The notes: a model not told the origin generated them from the letters alone. Positions 1 to 8,757 are shown, counted from the stretch's first letter. The stretch: 64,000 bases of DNA from Paenibacillus monticola (GCF_009664975.1 NZ_WJXB01000003.1:1-64000), one strand, 5' to 3'. A program made the numbers and translations.

Positions 1-2
1 CT

Positions 3-1312
3 TGCCACGATAACGGTCGAACCGCGGTGGACCCGGTCCGAATGTTTAAATATCTATTGCTCAAATCCATCTTTGACTTGTCCGACGTCGATCTGGTGGA
101 ACGCTCTAAAACCGACTTGTCGTTCAAGTTTTTCCTACATATGGCTCCGGAGGAAGGGGTCATTGACCCCAGTCTGTTGACCAAGTTTCGCAAGCTGCGA
201 CTGAAAGATATGAAGTTACTCGATCTGCTCATTGGCAAAACAGTGGAAATCGCCATTGAAAAAGGCGTCATTCGCAGCAAAACCATTATTGTGGACTCGA
301 CTCATACCAAAGCGCGCTATACCCAAAAGACCCCGCAAGAAGTGCTGCGAGAACGCTCCAAAAAGGTACGTAAAGTGATCTACAGTATAGAAGAGTCAAT
401 GAAAAATGTTTTTTCGTCCAAGCCGGCTACGGATGTCCTTGAGGATGAAATCGAATATTGCCAGCGGTTGGTTGCGGTGATTGAGCAGGATGGACGGTTT
501 ACGGGACTTCCCAAGGTAAGCGAGCCTTTAAACCTGCTGAAAGAAACGGTCGCCGATGATGTGGAGCATCTGCAAACCTCTACCGATCCGGATGCCAAAG
601 TGGGACACAAAAGTGCAGACTCTTCTTTTTTCGGATACAAAACCCATATCGCCATGAGTGAAGAACGAATAATTACAGCAGCGACGGTTACGACGGGCGA
701 ACAAAATGACGGGAAACAGCTCCAAACGCTGATTGAAAAAAGTAAGGCTGCAGGGATGCAGGTGAAACCGTCATTGGAGATACGGCCTATTCAGAAAAAG
801 ACAATCTGTCCTACAGTGCTCAAAACGAAATCGAGCTCGTTTCCAAATTAAATCCTTTGATTACACAGGGGAACCGAAAGAAAGAGGACGAATTCGAATT
901 CAATAAAGATGCGGGAAGGTATGTATGCAAGGCTGGCCATCTGGCCATTCGTCGAGCGCGGCAGGGAAAGAAAGGACGGGGGGGAAACCAGACGGACACC
1001 TATTATTTTGACGTTGAGAAATGCAAACGGTGCCCACTGCGCGAAGACTGCTACAAAGAAGGGTCAAAGAGCAAAACCTATTCAGTAAGTATAATGAGCC
1101 ACGAGCATCTGGAGCAGGCAAGGTTTCAAGAAAGCGAAGCCTTTAAAGCCAAAGCCAAGGAGCGGTACAAGATTGAAGCTAAAAATAGTGAACTCAAGCA
1201 CAGACACGGGTACGATGTTTCATCTACCTCGGGTCTGATTGGCATGGAAATTCAAGGAGCAATGGCGATATTTGCAGTGAATTTGAAACGGATTTTGAAG
1301 CTCATGAGCTGA
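3..1312 (+). pseudogene. IS1182-family transposase, 5' truncated by window edge and frameshifted
   Basis: The frame is open from base 3 without a start codon, so the true start lies outside the window. The N-terminal part carries the DPVRMFKYLLLK signature and the VDSTHTKA catalytic-region motif. The reading frame breaks near 762-763, where loss of one base after codon CAG explains the change. Past that point the protein continues in another frame as TVIGDTAYSEKDNLSY, then a zinc-finger-like CKRCPLREDC stretch and the ERYKIEAKNSELKHRHGYD catalytic tail. In the first frame a stop follows at 851. The enzyme would cut and join IS ends, but this copy is probably inactive unless programmed frameshifting restores it. 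Confidence 0.85.
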
Positions 1313-1343
1313 GAAGGGATTAGCCCAGCAACAATACATCTTA

Positions 1344-1389
1344 AAAAGACGGCATTCATTCGCCATGATCCGAATGAATGTCGTCTTTT
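1344..1389 (+). terminator. Hairpin after the transposase
   Basis: AAAAGACG and CATTCATTCG on the left pair with CGAATGAATG and CGTCTTTT on the right, around a short loop, and the right arm ends in TTTT. It lies 31 bases after the transposase stop and would insulate the element from the neighbouring gene. It can act in both directions. Confidence 0.7.
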
Positions 1390-1465
1390 GGATATGTTTG
1401 TTTCCAATCTTCCGAGAAGGCCATGTTTTTCAGTGGCCTCGAAATTCACGAGAGCTTTTTCGTTC

Positions 1466-2356
1466 TTATGGTCTGACATCATTTTGACTTAAGAACTTCA
1501 ATAAATCGTTATTCAGCTGCATAATTTCATTGTTTGCACTATTCGCATAATCTGGCAACATCATATCCTTCACCATTTTAGTCCGTAGCCATATCATAAA
1601 GAACAAATCCAAAATCAAGTTTGGACACCTAAGCATAATTTTATATGCAAATGGATTAATAGCAACGCCAGCTTTTTGTATTGCCCTTAAATACGTTTTT
1701 AAAGTGAATGTTATTTTGTGTGCCGTTTTTCTGGTTCTAGCTGTTTTTTCGTCCATTAATATGCTAAGCATTGCAATGTCCGATACTGAATGTGTTATTA
1801 GATACGATTTCATATCCTTATTAACTGCGTAGGGAAGTTTTGCTGTTTTAAATAATTTCGCGAGGTTTTCTGCTCGTTCTGTCACCAAACCACTAATTTC
1901 TCCAAACACAGCAGCCATTAGAACCTTTGGTGGAAATCGAGCATACAAAATCCCATCTTTAATCTGACCGCCAACACCGGGAAAAGCGGGTAAAAGTCTA
2001 TCTCCTACAATATCTAGCCACGAAGAAAATCCAATTGAATTACTAATCATCGTAACAATATTTTGGCTTTGATTGTCTTTTAGGGCTAACAACGCTGATT
2101 CGGATCGATCGTAACGAACGGTAACGAAAATAAAATCATATACATCATCATTTTCAAGCGTATCAATGACATTTACTTTTATAGATTTAACCGCACCTTT
2201 TTCATTATATTGCAGGCCATTTTCTTGCAATGTTTTAAATCTATTCGAACGTGCAAACAGAGTAACGTCAATCCCTGCTTCAATGAATTTGATTGCGTAT
2301 GCGCTCCCTATAACCCCTGCACCAAAAATTAAAATTCTATTTTGTTTTATTGACAT
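1466..2356 (-). CDS. Ketopantoate reductase-like protein (ApbA/PanE fold), probably not catalytic as PanE
   Basis: The 296-residue protein opens with a Rossmann nucleotide-binding loop, GAGVIGSAYA at residues 12-21, followed by the LFAR NADP-type segment. This matches the 2-dehydropantoate 2-reductase N-terminal family. In the C-terminal half the region KDMKSYLITHS aligns with the family segment that carries the catalytic lysine (W-x-K in canonical enzymes and in the neighbour ending at 3286). Here that position is not lysine. GGGGGTGA precedes the ATG by four bases. It is the last gene of an ArsR-DinB-reductase operon, and no pantothenate gene is nearby. A redox or binding role on an unknown substrate is inferred. 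Confidence 0.75.
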   Translation of the reverse strand: MSIKQNRILIFGAGVIGSAYAIKFIEAGIDVTLFARSNRFKTLQENGLQYNEKGAVKSIKVNVIDTLENDDVYDFIFVTVRYDRSESALLALKDNQSQNIVTMISNSIGFSSWLDIVGDRLLPAFPGVGGQIKDGILYARFPPKVLMAAVFGEISGLVTERAENLAKLFKTAKLPYAVNKDMKSYLITHSVSDIAMLSILMDEKTARTRKTAHKITFTLKTYLRAIQKAGVAINPFAYKIMLRCPNLILDLFFMIWLRTKMVKDMMLPDYANSANNEIMQLNNDLLKFLSQNDVRP

Positions 2357-2393
2357 AAAATCACCCCCATTTTTCGAGCCCTTTAATCTGCCT

Positions 2394-2870
2394 CTATTTA
2401 GTCCTACGCACCCAACTCTTCTGTACCTTCCGAATCAAAACAATCTGCCCAATATGATAAGCATTATGCGTTGTCACATTCCCTACGACTTCCCACCACT
2501 TACTCCCGGGGATGCCGGGAACGTCGGTTGCCAATTGTTCTTGCGTTAGAATTTCCTGCCAGTACAACAGAACTGTTAACAGTTGTTTTTGAAGTGCATC
2601 GAACGGCTTATCTTGTACAACGGTGAAAGTACTGTCATTACTGCCCACGGGCGGTACCGCATGCACATCACATTCTTTATACCGGATCTGCCACGTTTCA
2701 TTCCAATACAGCAGATGCTGCACGAGTTCGGCAATGCTGTTGGTGTCTTCACTGACCTTCCACCCAGCTTCCTCCTGGGTCAAGCCTTGAACGGCTTCCG
2801 TGAACGGTACATACCAACTCGGATCATTCGCATTCGCTAACAGCTGATTCGCCAATACTTCATGCTCCAT
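2394..2870 (-). CDS. DinB/YfiT-family protein
   Basis: This 158-residue four-helix protein has the DinB pattern: an early helix with L-xx-A, the central segment IAELVQHLLYWNETW, and a C-terminal histidine helix HNAYHIGQIV. The family usually uses three histidines to hold a metal, and some members are thiol-dependent transferases. Here the later histidines THNAYH are clear, and the first is the His of the VQHLLYW segment. The gene starts 20 bases after the ArsR gene and is followed by the reductase-like gene, so all three probably share one transcript. The substrate is unknown. Confidence 0.8.
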   Translation of the reverse strand: MEHEVLANQLLANANDPSWYVPFTEAVQGLTQEEAGWKVSEDTNSIAELVQHLLYWNETWQIRYKECDVHAVPPVGSNDSTFTVVQDKPFDALQKQLLTVLLYWQEILTQEQLATDVPGIPGSKWWEVVGNVTTHNAYHIGQIVLIRKVQKSWVRRTK

Positions 2871-2890
2871 CTCTGCTGTCCCCTTTCTTA

Positions 2891-3211
2891 CTATCGTAAA
2901 GCCAACATCTCAGTGATCTCCGCAACCATTTCTTTATTCACACTGCAGATCAGGAACTTCCCCTTTTTCTCCGTGGTCACGAGTTCTGCATTCACCAATT
3001 CTTTGATATGATGCGAAACGGTCGGGGCACCAATATTCAGGCATGAGACGATATCTGCAACACAAAGTCCACCCCCAGCTTCAAAGCTGGTTTCATGTGA
3101 CTCTGCAATTTTTAAATATAATTCCAACCGATTCTCATTCGATAGGGCTTTAAAGATTTTAGCCATTTTTTTGGTATCCAATGTTGAGCAACCCCAATCC
3201 AACAATTTCAT
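2891..3211 (-). CDS. ArsR-family transcriptional repressor
   Basis: A 106-residue winged-helix protein. FKALSNENRLELYLKI is the typical ArsR opening and GAPTVSHHIKELVNAELV is the recognition helix. LCVADIVSCL holds the cysteine at the classical ELCVCDL metal site, but the second cysteine of that motif is absent, so metal sensing is uncertain. It leads the operon with DinB and the reductase-like gene and probably represses it. No ribosome site precedes the ATG at 3211. The alternative ATG at 3166 also lacks one, so the first is kept because its N-terminus fits the family. Confidence 0.85.
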   Translation of the reverse strand: MKLLDWGCSTLDTKKMAKIFKALSNENRLELYLKIAESHETSFEAGGGLCVADIVSCLNIGAPTVSHHIKELVNAELVTTEKKGKFLICSVNKEMVAEITEMLALR

Positions 3212-3260
3212 TATTCGATAATTATCAAATAATTCTAGCGTAGCCTGGAGTGCGTGTCAA
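3210..3260 (-). promoter_or_regulatory. Strong sigma-A promoter with ArsR-type operator over the start codon
   Basis: On the minus strand a perfect TTGACA (3255-3260) and TAGAAT (3232-3237) are separated by 17 bases. Immediately downstream lies a 24-base imperfect palindrome (3210-3233) with arms ATTATTTGAT and ATCGAATAAT around AATT. The ATG of the ArsR gene begins at the edge of the palindrome. The leader would be only about 13 bases and has no Shine-Dalgarno sequence. Autorepression by the ArsR protein is inferred. Confidence 0.7.
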
Positions 3261-3285
3261 TTTTTATAAGGATGAACCTATACAA

Positions 3286-4227
3286 TCAGTCCTGCAAATA
3301 TGGAGCATATTTCTGAAGCTTATCCCAGTTAGGTGTCGGTATATTCGCCCGTTGCTTCAACTCATTAAAAGCATGATGTAGCGCTGACATCTCATCTGCT
3401 GACACCGCCTTATCACTCAAGAGAGTTCTACCGAACGGGGTCGCCAGTATAATTCGCAGCCCTATGTAGAACATCTTCCGCTTATCCCGCACCAACTGTG
3501 ATTGACTTGCAGGTGTAATCGTAATCCCAAGTGTTTCTAATACCTGATGCCCCTCATCTAAAGCATCAATCGCCTGATTCAGGAGTTTCTTGTTTCTTGC
3601 GGCTTGGCGCAAATTGCCGTTACTGGCTGGAGCGAGGAAGTTTAACGGCAAAACCATGATCATATGACTTTTCAGCCACTCATCCATATCCTTATAATAG
3701 GTCAGTTTATATTTGGTCTTAACAAAGGCTTGATTGATCACCGATTTCCAGGATAACTCTTCGCCCAGACCACCGATTGCCATTTGCACTTTTGGACCAC
3801 GCACACTGATCATCCGGCCACTCTCCCTCCATCCACCGTTAAGCTGAAAAGCGAACGCTACCTTTTTCTCCACAGGACTGTTATCCTGCAAATATCTCAA
3901 CATCTCACCGGGACTCGCATTATTCCCAGTGATAACCACATGTCTGCTGTGATTCGCAGCAAGAGCAGGTAGGACTGCCTGAAAATCCGGATATTTCATC
4001 ACTACAAAGATAAGGTCAAAGATGTCCTCCGGCTGCAACTCTGTGATCACATTCACCTTATCAACCGTAGTGCGAAGCTGAAAATAATGACGAATGACAA
4101 GTCCGTCATTCTGCAGTTCATCCACCCTCCGTCCTCTCGCCAGCATAGTTACGTCATTGCCACCCCGCACCAACACATGGGCAAGATAACTTCCCAAAAC
4201 CCCAGCGCCATAGACCAATACTCTCAT
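3286..4227 (-). CDS. Ketopantoate reductase-like oxidoreductase (ApbA/PanE family)
   Basis: The 313-residue protein has GAGVLGSYLA at residues 7-16 and LARGRR at 31-36, the NADPH-binding elements of the family. The segment YKDMDEWLKSHM keeps the W-x-K lysine expected to be catalytic, unlike the relative that ends at 1466. A long C-terminal helical part is present, as in 2-dehydropantoate 2-reductases. It is transcribed upstream of, but apart from, the ArsR operon, whose promoter lies in the 74-base gap. No panB, panC or panD is nearby, so reduction of another 2-keto acid or aldehyde is as likely as pantothenate synthesis. Confidence 0.8.
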   Translation of the reverse strand: MRVLVYGAGVLGSYLAHVLVRGGNDVTMLARGRRVDELQNDGLVIRHYFQLRTTVDKVNVITELQPEDIFDLIFVVMKYPDFQAVLPALAANHSRHVVITGNNASPGEMLRYLQDNSPVEKKVAFAFQLNGGWRESGRMISVRGPKVQMAIGGLGEELSWKSVINQAFVKTKYKLTYYKDMDEWLKSHMIMVLPLNFLAPASNGNLRQAARNKKLLNQAIDALDEGHQVLETLGITITPASQSQLVRDKRKMFYIGLRIILATPFGRTLLSDKAVSADEMSALHHAFNELKQRANIPTPNWDKLQKYAPYLQD

Positions 4228-4346
4228 TTACAATGAACCTCCTGATTGTTTGTTTTAAATTTAATAATAATATTACGTTTCGATAAGTATCGAATTGATT
4301 GTATAGCGTAGTTCCTTGATTGTCAATTTCTTTTATAACCCTCGGG

Positions 4347-4757
4347 CTATACAGTCGTGACTTCTATCCACCTGCCGACTATTTCCACAAGGTCCGCTCT
4401 CTTAGACTCAACATCACTCATATCCTTCAATTTTACAATTGCTCTATCATTAGTAACCCACTCTAATAGCCCAGTAGTATCTTCAAATAGCCGACTTTGT
4501 TCTACTCGCTCTATAACCTTGGCACCTGTATGAAAGATAAGACGAAAAAATCCTTTTCCCTGCAAATTAAAGGTCACACGATCCTCATTATGATAACAAA
4601 AGCTTGGTGCATTCCATTTGATATGTTCTGTAATATTTTCATTAACGTTTAAAATAATCTTGCGAACTTCTTCAATTTCATTTTTCTGTGGGTGGTCAAG
4701 ACTGTTCAGAAATTCGATGACTTGTTCATGACCGGACTCATCCTTATTTGCTTTCAT
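4347..4757 (-). CDS. DUF1801-domain protein
   Basis: A 136-residue soluble protein with the DUF1801 (YdhG-like) fold signature: an N-terminal helix VIEFLNSLDHP, then IKWNAPSFCYHNEDRVTF and FRLIFHTGA. Members are small alpha/beta proteins of unknown biochemical role, often beside stress and regulator genes. It stands alone between its neighbours, with its own AT-rich upstream region. No catalytic residues can be assigned from the sequence. Confidence 0.8.
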   Translation of the reverse strand: MKANKDESGHEQVIEFLNSLDHPQKNEIEEVRKIILNVNENITEHIKWNAPSFCYHNEDRVTFNLQGKGFFRLIFHTGAKVIERVEQSRLFEDTTGLLEWVTNDRAIVKLKDMSDVESKRADLVEIVGRWIEVTTV

Positions 4758-4971
4758 CCACTCTCATCCTTTCACCCTTAATTCATTCTCATTTTATTAT
4801 AAATAATATCGAGTAAGAAATCTGCTATTACTCACTGAAAGGAAGTGCACCAAAGATAAAAAATTGCTGAAGGTACTCAAGAAGCTATACGTACATTCCA
4901 ATTGACATACGTGGATCTAACATCTCAACACCAAAACCACTTCATCACTCGTGTGAATTCTACGCAAAAAG

Positions 4972-5005
4972 ATCGCCCTTACATGTTGAACATGTAGAGG
5001 ACGAT
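4972..5005 (-). terminator. Rho-independent terminator of the SDR gene at 5030-5770
   Basis: TACATGT and ACATGTA form the inner stem with a TGA loop, and ATCG/CGAT and CCT/AGG extend it with small bulges. On the minus strand the hairpin is followed by TTTTT. It begins about 25 bases after the stop codon of the upstream SDR gene. Confidence 0.6.
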
Positions 5006-5029
5006 TCGCACTTTTGAAACAGCGTTGTA

Positions 5030-5770
5030 TTAGGGTTGAACTGTCGGTCTAATCACAATCTCATTGACTCCGGTATCTTCGGGCTCATTAATGGCGTAGG
5101 CAATCGCTCTGGCGATACTGTATGGAGAAATGGAAATACCGGTCATTTGTTGTACCATAGCTTGAATGTCAGGATTGCTAATCGTATGAGTTAGTTCAGA
5201 TTGCGTCATTCCTGGAGAAATGATGGTAGATCTAATATGCGAGGCCGGAGATTCTTCCTGGCGCAGCCCTTCCGAAATCGCTCTAACGGCAAATTTAGTA
5301 GCGCTGTATACCGATGAAAGTGGAGTTACACTATAACCTGCAACCGAGGAAACGTTGATAATATGTCCTGATTGCTGTTCCCTCATGGTTGGCAATACAG
5401 CAGCAATTCCGTACAAAACGCCTTTGATGTTCACGTCGATCATTTGATCCCACTCTTGGACTTTCAGTTCATTCAGCATTGAAACCGGCATTATTCCGGC
5501 ATTATTGATAAGCACATCGATACGGCCATATTGCTGTAAGGCAAACTGCGCCAGCTTCTGCATATCTTCTGATGAAGCTACATTAGTGGGTAAATATACG
5601 GCTTCGCCGCCTTCCTGTTCAATAACTTTCACAAGGGTTTGCAGACGATCTTCTCTTCTTGCGGCCAGTACTACCTTTGCGCCGTTTTGAGCCAATAGCT
5701 TAGCTGTAGCTTCTCCTATTCCGCTGGAGGCTCCCGTAATAATAATTACCTTTGATTTTAAGTTTTTCAA
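5030..5770 (-). CDS. SDR-family NAD(P)-dependent oxidoreductase (paralogue 1)
   Basis: A classical short-chain dehydrogenase of 246 residues. TGASSGIG at 12-19 binds the cofactor, LINNAG follows, and the catalytic Ser plus YSATK (Tyr-x-x-x-Lys) are present. The arginine pair AARREDR after the second strand favours NADP. The start is TTG, preceded by AAAGGGG at nine bases. The protein is nearly identical over long stretches to the one encoded at 7963-8706, so the two arose by duplication. It faces a TetR gene across a shared control region, which suggests that this regulator represses it. The substrate is not evident. Confidence 0.88.
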   Translation of the reverse strand: MKNLKSKVIIITGASSGIGEATAKLLAQNGAKVVLAARREDRLQTLVKVIEQEGGEAVYLPTNVASSEDMQKLAQFALQQYGRIDVLINNAGIMPVSMLNELKVQEWDQMIDVNIKGVLYGIAAVLPTMREQQSGHIINVSSVAGYSVTPLSSVYSATKFAVRAISEGLRQEESPASHIRSTIISPGMTQSELTHTISNPDIQAMVQQMTGISISPYSIARAIAYAINEPEDTGVNEIVIRPTVQP

Positions 5771-5833
5771 TGTTTTTCGCCCCTTTAAGGAATTTGTAAT
5801 AACTTTTTACTATACAACAATCGTTCGATATCT

Positions 5834-5868
5834 AACTTAAGTTGATTATTTAACTGTTGTTGATTATT
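5834..5868. promoter_or_regulatory. Candidate operator between SDR and TetR genes
   Basis: A perfect 10-base palindrome AACTTAAGTT lies at 5834-5843. The 10-base direct repeat GTTGATTATT occurs at 5841-5850 and again at 5859-5868, 18 bases apart. The cluster sits in the divergent intergenic region, where a TetR dimer would be expected to bind. Function is inferred from position and symmetry only. Confidence 0.45.
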
Positions 5869-5974
5869 ATTATATAGAGTAGATAAGTTAATTCAATCGC
5901 TAATGTATACCCTTTTGTTTCATATACAACATCTGCAGCAGAATTGTTCATTAACTGGAGGAGGCTATATAAGA

Positions 5975-6550
5975 ATGGAGACTGTAACGAAGATAGATAG
6001 ACGAATCCTAAGAACAAAAGAAGCTATTAATAAGGCGTTTCTGGAGCTTTTTTCCGAAAAAGAACTCGAACAAATCACCATTAATGATATTTCTGAACGG
6101 GCTAATGTGAACCGGGGAACCGTCTATCTTCATTACACCGATAAATATGATCTGCTTAATAAATGTATAGATGATCATTTAAACAAAATGTTTATTTCAT
6201 GTCTAGCAAGCGGCTCGACTCATGAACATCTAGATCTGATCCGTGCGCTGAAGCCAGCCTTTACTTATTTCGAGGAGAACTACCTATTTTTTTCTTCCAT
6301 GCTTTCTAATCGAAGAACCTTCGCCTTTCGGGAGCGGATGCAGCAGAACATTGTAGATAGCATCCAAGTGAAGGTTGGTATGCAAGGCATCAATCAAGGA
6401 ATGGATCAGGAATTAATCACACAATTTATAGCCTCGGCTTTCGTGGGCACAGTGGAGTGGTGGATTCTGCATAAAATGCCTCATTCCCCGCAGTATATGG
6501 CGGAACAATTATGGAAATTGTTTGAACGTAATGATATTCACCCTCAGTGA
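5975..6550 (+). CDS. TetR/AcrR-family regulator
   Basis: The start is placed at 5975 because GGAGGAGG precedes that ATG by ten to twelve bases; an earlier in-frame ATG at 5903 has no ribosome site. The 191-residue protein carries the TetR helix-turn-helix: ITINDISERANVNRGTVYLHY with the following DKYDLLNK. Its C-terminal region matches the TetR_C-like pattern seen in Firmicutes regulators (FIASAFVGTVEWWI). It is divergent from the SDR gene at 5030-5770 and is the obvious candidate to control it. Confidence 0.87.
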   Translation: METVTKIDRRILRTKEAINKAFLELFSEKELEQITINDISERANVNRGTVYLHYTDKYDLLNKCIDDHLNKMFISCLASGSTHEHLDLIRALKPAFTYFEENYLFFSSMLSNRRTFAFRERMQQNIVDSIQVKVGMQGINQGMDQELITQFIASAFVGTVEWWILHKMPHSPQYMAEQLWKLFERNDIHPQ

Positions 6551-6580
6551 CTGATAGGCTTATAAACTCTTATATTTTAA

Positions 6581-6617
6581 AAAAAGGTAACTCCATACGA
6601 TCTGGAGTTACCTTTTT
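6581..6617. terminator. Bidirectional terminator
   Basis: AAAAAGGTAACTCC pairs with GGAGTTACCTTTTT around a short loop. It lies between two convergent genes, the TetR gene ending at 6550 and the MazG-like gene ending at 6639, and has A and T tracts on both sides. Confidence 0.85.
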
Positions 6618-6638
6618 GATATGCGATAATTAAACACT

Positions 6639-6968
6639 CTATACGAGGTCTGTGTCGAGCTTGTCGATAAATGAGGTGTAGGCACCCGAGATATCTACAC
6701 CCAGGCGGTCGGACAGGACTAGAATCCACCAGAGGGACTCCACGAGCTTATGTTTGAGCTCGGCCCTTGTATCTCCGCCTTTGCCCCATGTGCCTTCTGC
6801 GGCCATGACCTGGCGGCCAACGAGGCCAACGTCGGTGAAGAAACCAAGCATATCCTCTTCGATAGTCCATTCTCGTCCGAGGCTCTGTTGTTCGAGTTGA
6901 TGATAAAGTCTGCGCACGTGCATAGCGCGCTCAGTTGCTGCAGTTAAGTCAATTTTCGTTGTACTCAT
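6639..6968 (-). CDS. MazG-like family protein
   Basis: A 109-residue all-helical protein resembling the MazG-like nucleotide pyrophosphohydrolase group. It has the paired helices EEDMLGFFTDVG and ELKHKLVESLWWILVLSDRLGVD, which carry the acidic residues that hold magnesium in this fold. MazG-type enzymes hydrolyse nucleoside triphosphates to monophosphates; whether this short member does so is unknown. AAAGGAGAG precedes the ATG. It starts 14 bases after the WYL regulator gene, so they are probably co-transcribed. Confidence 0.72.
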   Translation of the reverse strand: MSTTKIDLTAATERAMHVRRLYHQLEQQSLGREWTIEEDMLGFFTDVGLVGRQVMAAEGTWGKGGDTRAELKHKLVESLWWILVLSDRLGVDISGAYTSFIDKLDTDLV

Positions 6969-6982
6969 ATTATCTCTCCTTT

Positions 6983-7891
6983 TTAATTCCCACCTAATTT
7001 ATTTCTTATTGTGTCTAATTGAGCCAATATTCTTGTCCGTAAATATTCGGGCCTAACCTCTTCTAGAAGAACTCCGAAAGACAGCAGATAACTGTCCAGC
7101 CAATTGCCTTCAGAGAAATATTCTGTGATGCTGTAACTACCATCTTCATTACGCGTAATCGTATGCTCCGCAAATTCATCGAAGATCCGATATGCCCCTT
7201 GCGCTGCAATCCGCAATGTCACTTCGATTGCGTTACGCATTACGTTCTCCTCGGCATCTGCAAACGTCACCACCGGTCTTGGATCACAAACGAGTTCGGT
7301 AACAACAATCTCCTTCATGCGGCTGATCTTAAACACCCGGGAACTGTCGCTGTTACGGCAATGTCCTTCCAAATACCAGGATTTATCTTTAAACAGCAGC
7401 CTAAGAAGCTCAACGCTGCGCTGGCTCTGTTCGCCCGCTGAATTATAGTAGCGAAATTCTATGAGGTGATGGGCGATTATCGCTTGTCGTAAGAGCGGGA
7501 ACAGCTCTCTCTGCTGATCTCCACTTCCCCATTTCGAGAAATCCACTTCAATCCAGTTATTCATATCTTTCTTAAACAACCTGCTCAGCTTATCCAGTAC
7601 GTCATGGGTGTCAGGAAGTTTTATGGCACTTAAGCTCTGAAGAGCCATCAAGATATCATTCTGCTCTGACTCCGATAACAAAGAGGTATTAAAGACATAC
7701 CTGTCCAGTAATGATATTCCGCCGCCTTTTCCTCTGCTGCTGTAGATTGGAATGCCAGCCGCACTTAAGGTATCAATATCTCTATAGATTGTTCTTGTGG
7801 AAACTTCGAAATGTTCAGCAAATTCGGCTGCAGTCAAAGTTTTCTTTTGCAGGAGTAGATAAATAATTTCGAAATGTCGGCTGATCGGCAT
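6983..7891 (-). CDS. YafY-type regulator with HTH_11 and WYL domains
   Basis: The N-terminal 60 residues form a DeoR-like helix-turn-helix (AAEFAEHFEVSTRTIYRDIDTL), and the C-terminal two thirds form a WYL domain (IEFRYYNS, SWYLEGHC, RVFKISRM). WYL domains bind nucleic acids or small ligands and set repressor activity. The ATG at 7891 is preferred because GAGGTGG precedes it by about six bases; a GTG at 7900 abuts that site. The MazG-like gene follows directly on the same strand. Family members often control their own operon. Confidence 0.87.
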   Translation of the reverse strand: MPISRHFEIIYLLLQKKTLTAAEFAEHFEVSTRTIYRDIDTLSAAGIPIYSSRGKGGGISLLDRYVFNTSLLSESEQNDILMALQSLSAIKLPDTHDVLDKLSRLFKKDMNNWIEVDFSKWGSGDQQRELFPLLRQAIIAHHLIEFRYYNSAGEQSQRSVELLRLLFKDKSWYLEGHCRNSDSSRVFKISRMKEIVVTELVCDPRPVVTFADAEENVMRNAIEVTLRIAAQGAYRIFDEFAEHTITRNEDGSYSITEYFSEGNWLDSYLLSFGVLLEEVRPEYLRTRILAQLDTIRNKLGGN

Positions 7892-7962
7892 ACATACCAC
7901 CTCAATTCAACATTATACGCCATAGGCTGACATTTTAACCCTACCCCAAAAAGAGACGACTA

Positions 7963-8706
7963 TCAGGAAGGTTGTAGAGTCGGTCTAATAATGATCTCAT
8001 TGATTCCTGTATCATCGGGTTCATTAATGGCGTAGGCAATCGCTCTAGCGATGCTATATGGAGAAATGGCCAATTGGTTGGCTTGACCTACCCAAGCTTT
8101 GATTTCAGGATTGCTAATTCCATTGGTCAGCTCACTCTCCGTCAATCCTGGAGAGATGATCGTGGAGCGAATATGAGAGGCCGGGGATTCTTCCTGGCGC
8201 AGCCCTTCTGATATCGCTCTGACGGCAAATTTAGTCGCGCTATATACCGATGAAGTCGGACTCACACTATACCCTGCCATGGAGGAAAGGTTGATAATAT
8301 GCCCCGCTTGCTGTTCCCTCATCGTCGGCAATACAGCGGCAATGCCATACAGAACGCCTTTGATGTTAATATCAATCATTTGATCCCACTCTTGGACTTT
8401 TAGTTCATTCAGCTGAGAAAGCGGCATAACTCCAGCATTATTCACCAGAACATCGATACGGCCATATTGCTCCAATGCAAACTGTACAAGCTTCTGCATG
8501 TCTGCAAATGAAGCTACATTAGTACGTATATAAACAGCCTTACCGCCTTCTGCCTCAATGTCTTTCACTAGGGTTTGCAGACGATCCTCTCTTCTTGCAG
8601 CCAACACTACCTTTGCACCTCTTTGTGCCAAAAGCTTAGCGGTAGCTTCTCCAATTCCGCTGGATGCTCCAGTTATAATGACCACTTTAGATTTCAAGTT
8701 CTCCAT
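7963..8706 (-). CDS. SDR-family NAD(P)-dependent oxidoreductase (paralogue 2)
   Basis: A 247-residue classical SDR with TGASSGIG, LVNNAG and catalytic YSATK, very close in sequence to the enzyme encoded at 5030-5770. Most differences lie in the substrate-facing C-terminal third (GISNPEIKAWVGQANQLAIS against the other copy), so the substrates may differ. It starts with ATG after AAAGGGG, whereas its twin uses TTG. No divergent TetR gene accompanies this copy. Instead a distinct inverted repeat lies upstream, so regulation has also diverged. Confidence 0.88.
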   Translation of the reverse strand: MENLKSKVVIITGASSGIGEATAKLLAQRGAKVVLAARREDRLQTLVKDIEAEGGKAVYIRTNVASFADMQKLVQFALEQYGRIDVLVNNAGVMPLSQLNELKVQEWDQMIDINIKGVLYGIAAVLPTMREQQAGHIINLSSMAGYSVSPTSSVYSATKFAVRAISEGLRQEESPASHIRSTIISPGLTESELTNGISNPEIKAWVGQANQLAISPYSIARAIAYAINEPDDTGINEIIIRPTLQPS

Positions 8707-8757
8707 ATGTTATCGCCCCTTAAAGGAATCTGTAATTGCTTTCTTACTATACAATTC

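Larger units (their letters stand above)
1..1440 (+). mobile_element. IS1182-family insertion sequence, right part
   Basis: The element enters from the left edge, so its left end is not visible. It contains the transposase remnant, a strong hairpin after the stop codon, and then a non-coding tail. I place the right end near the stretch cagtggcctc at 1431-1440. This is a guess, based on the GGCCACTGAAAAA-like ends I associate with this family; the left inverted repeat would be needed to confirm it. The next chromosomal gene ends at 1466. Confidence 0.7.

Noticed and set aside
4868..5003. Open plus-strand frame of about 45 codons in the DUF1801-SDR gap
   Set aside because: It has no start codon or ribosome site, overlaps the SDR terminator and matches no family I know.
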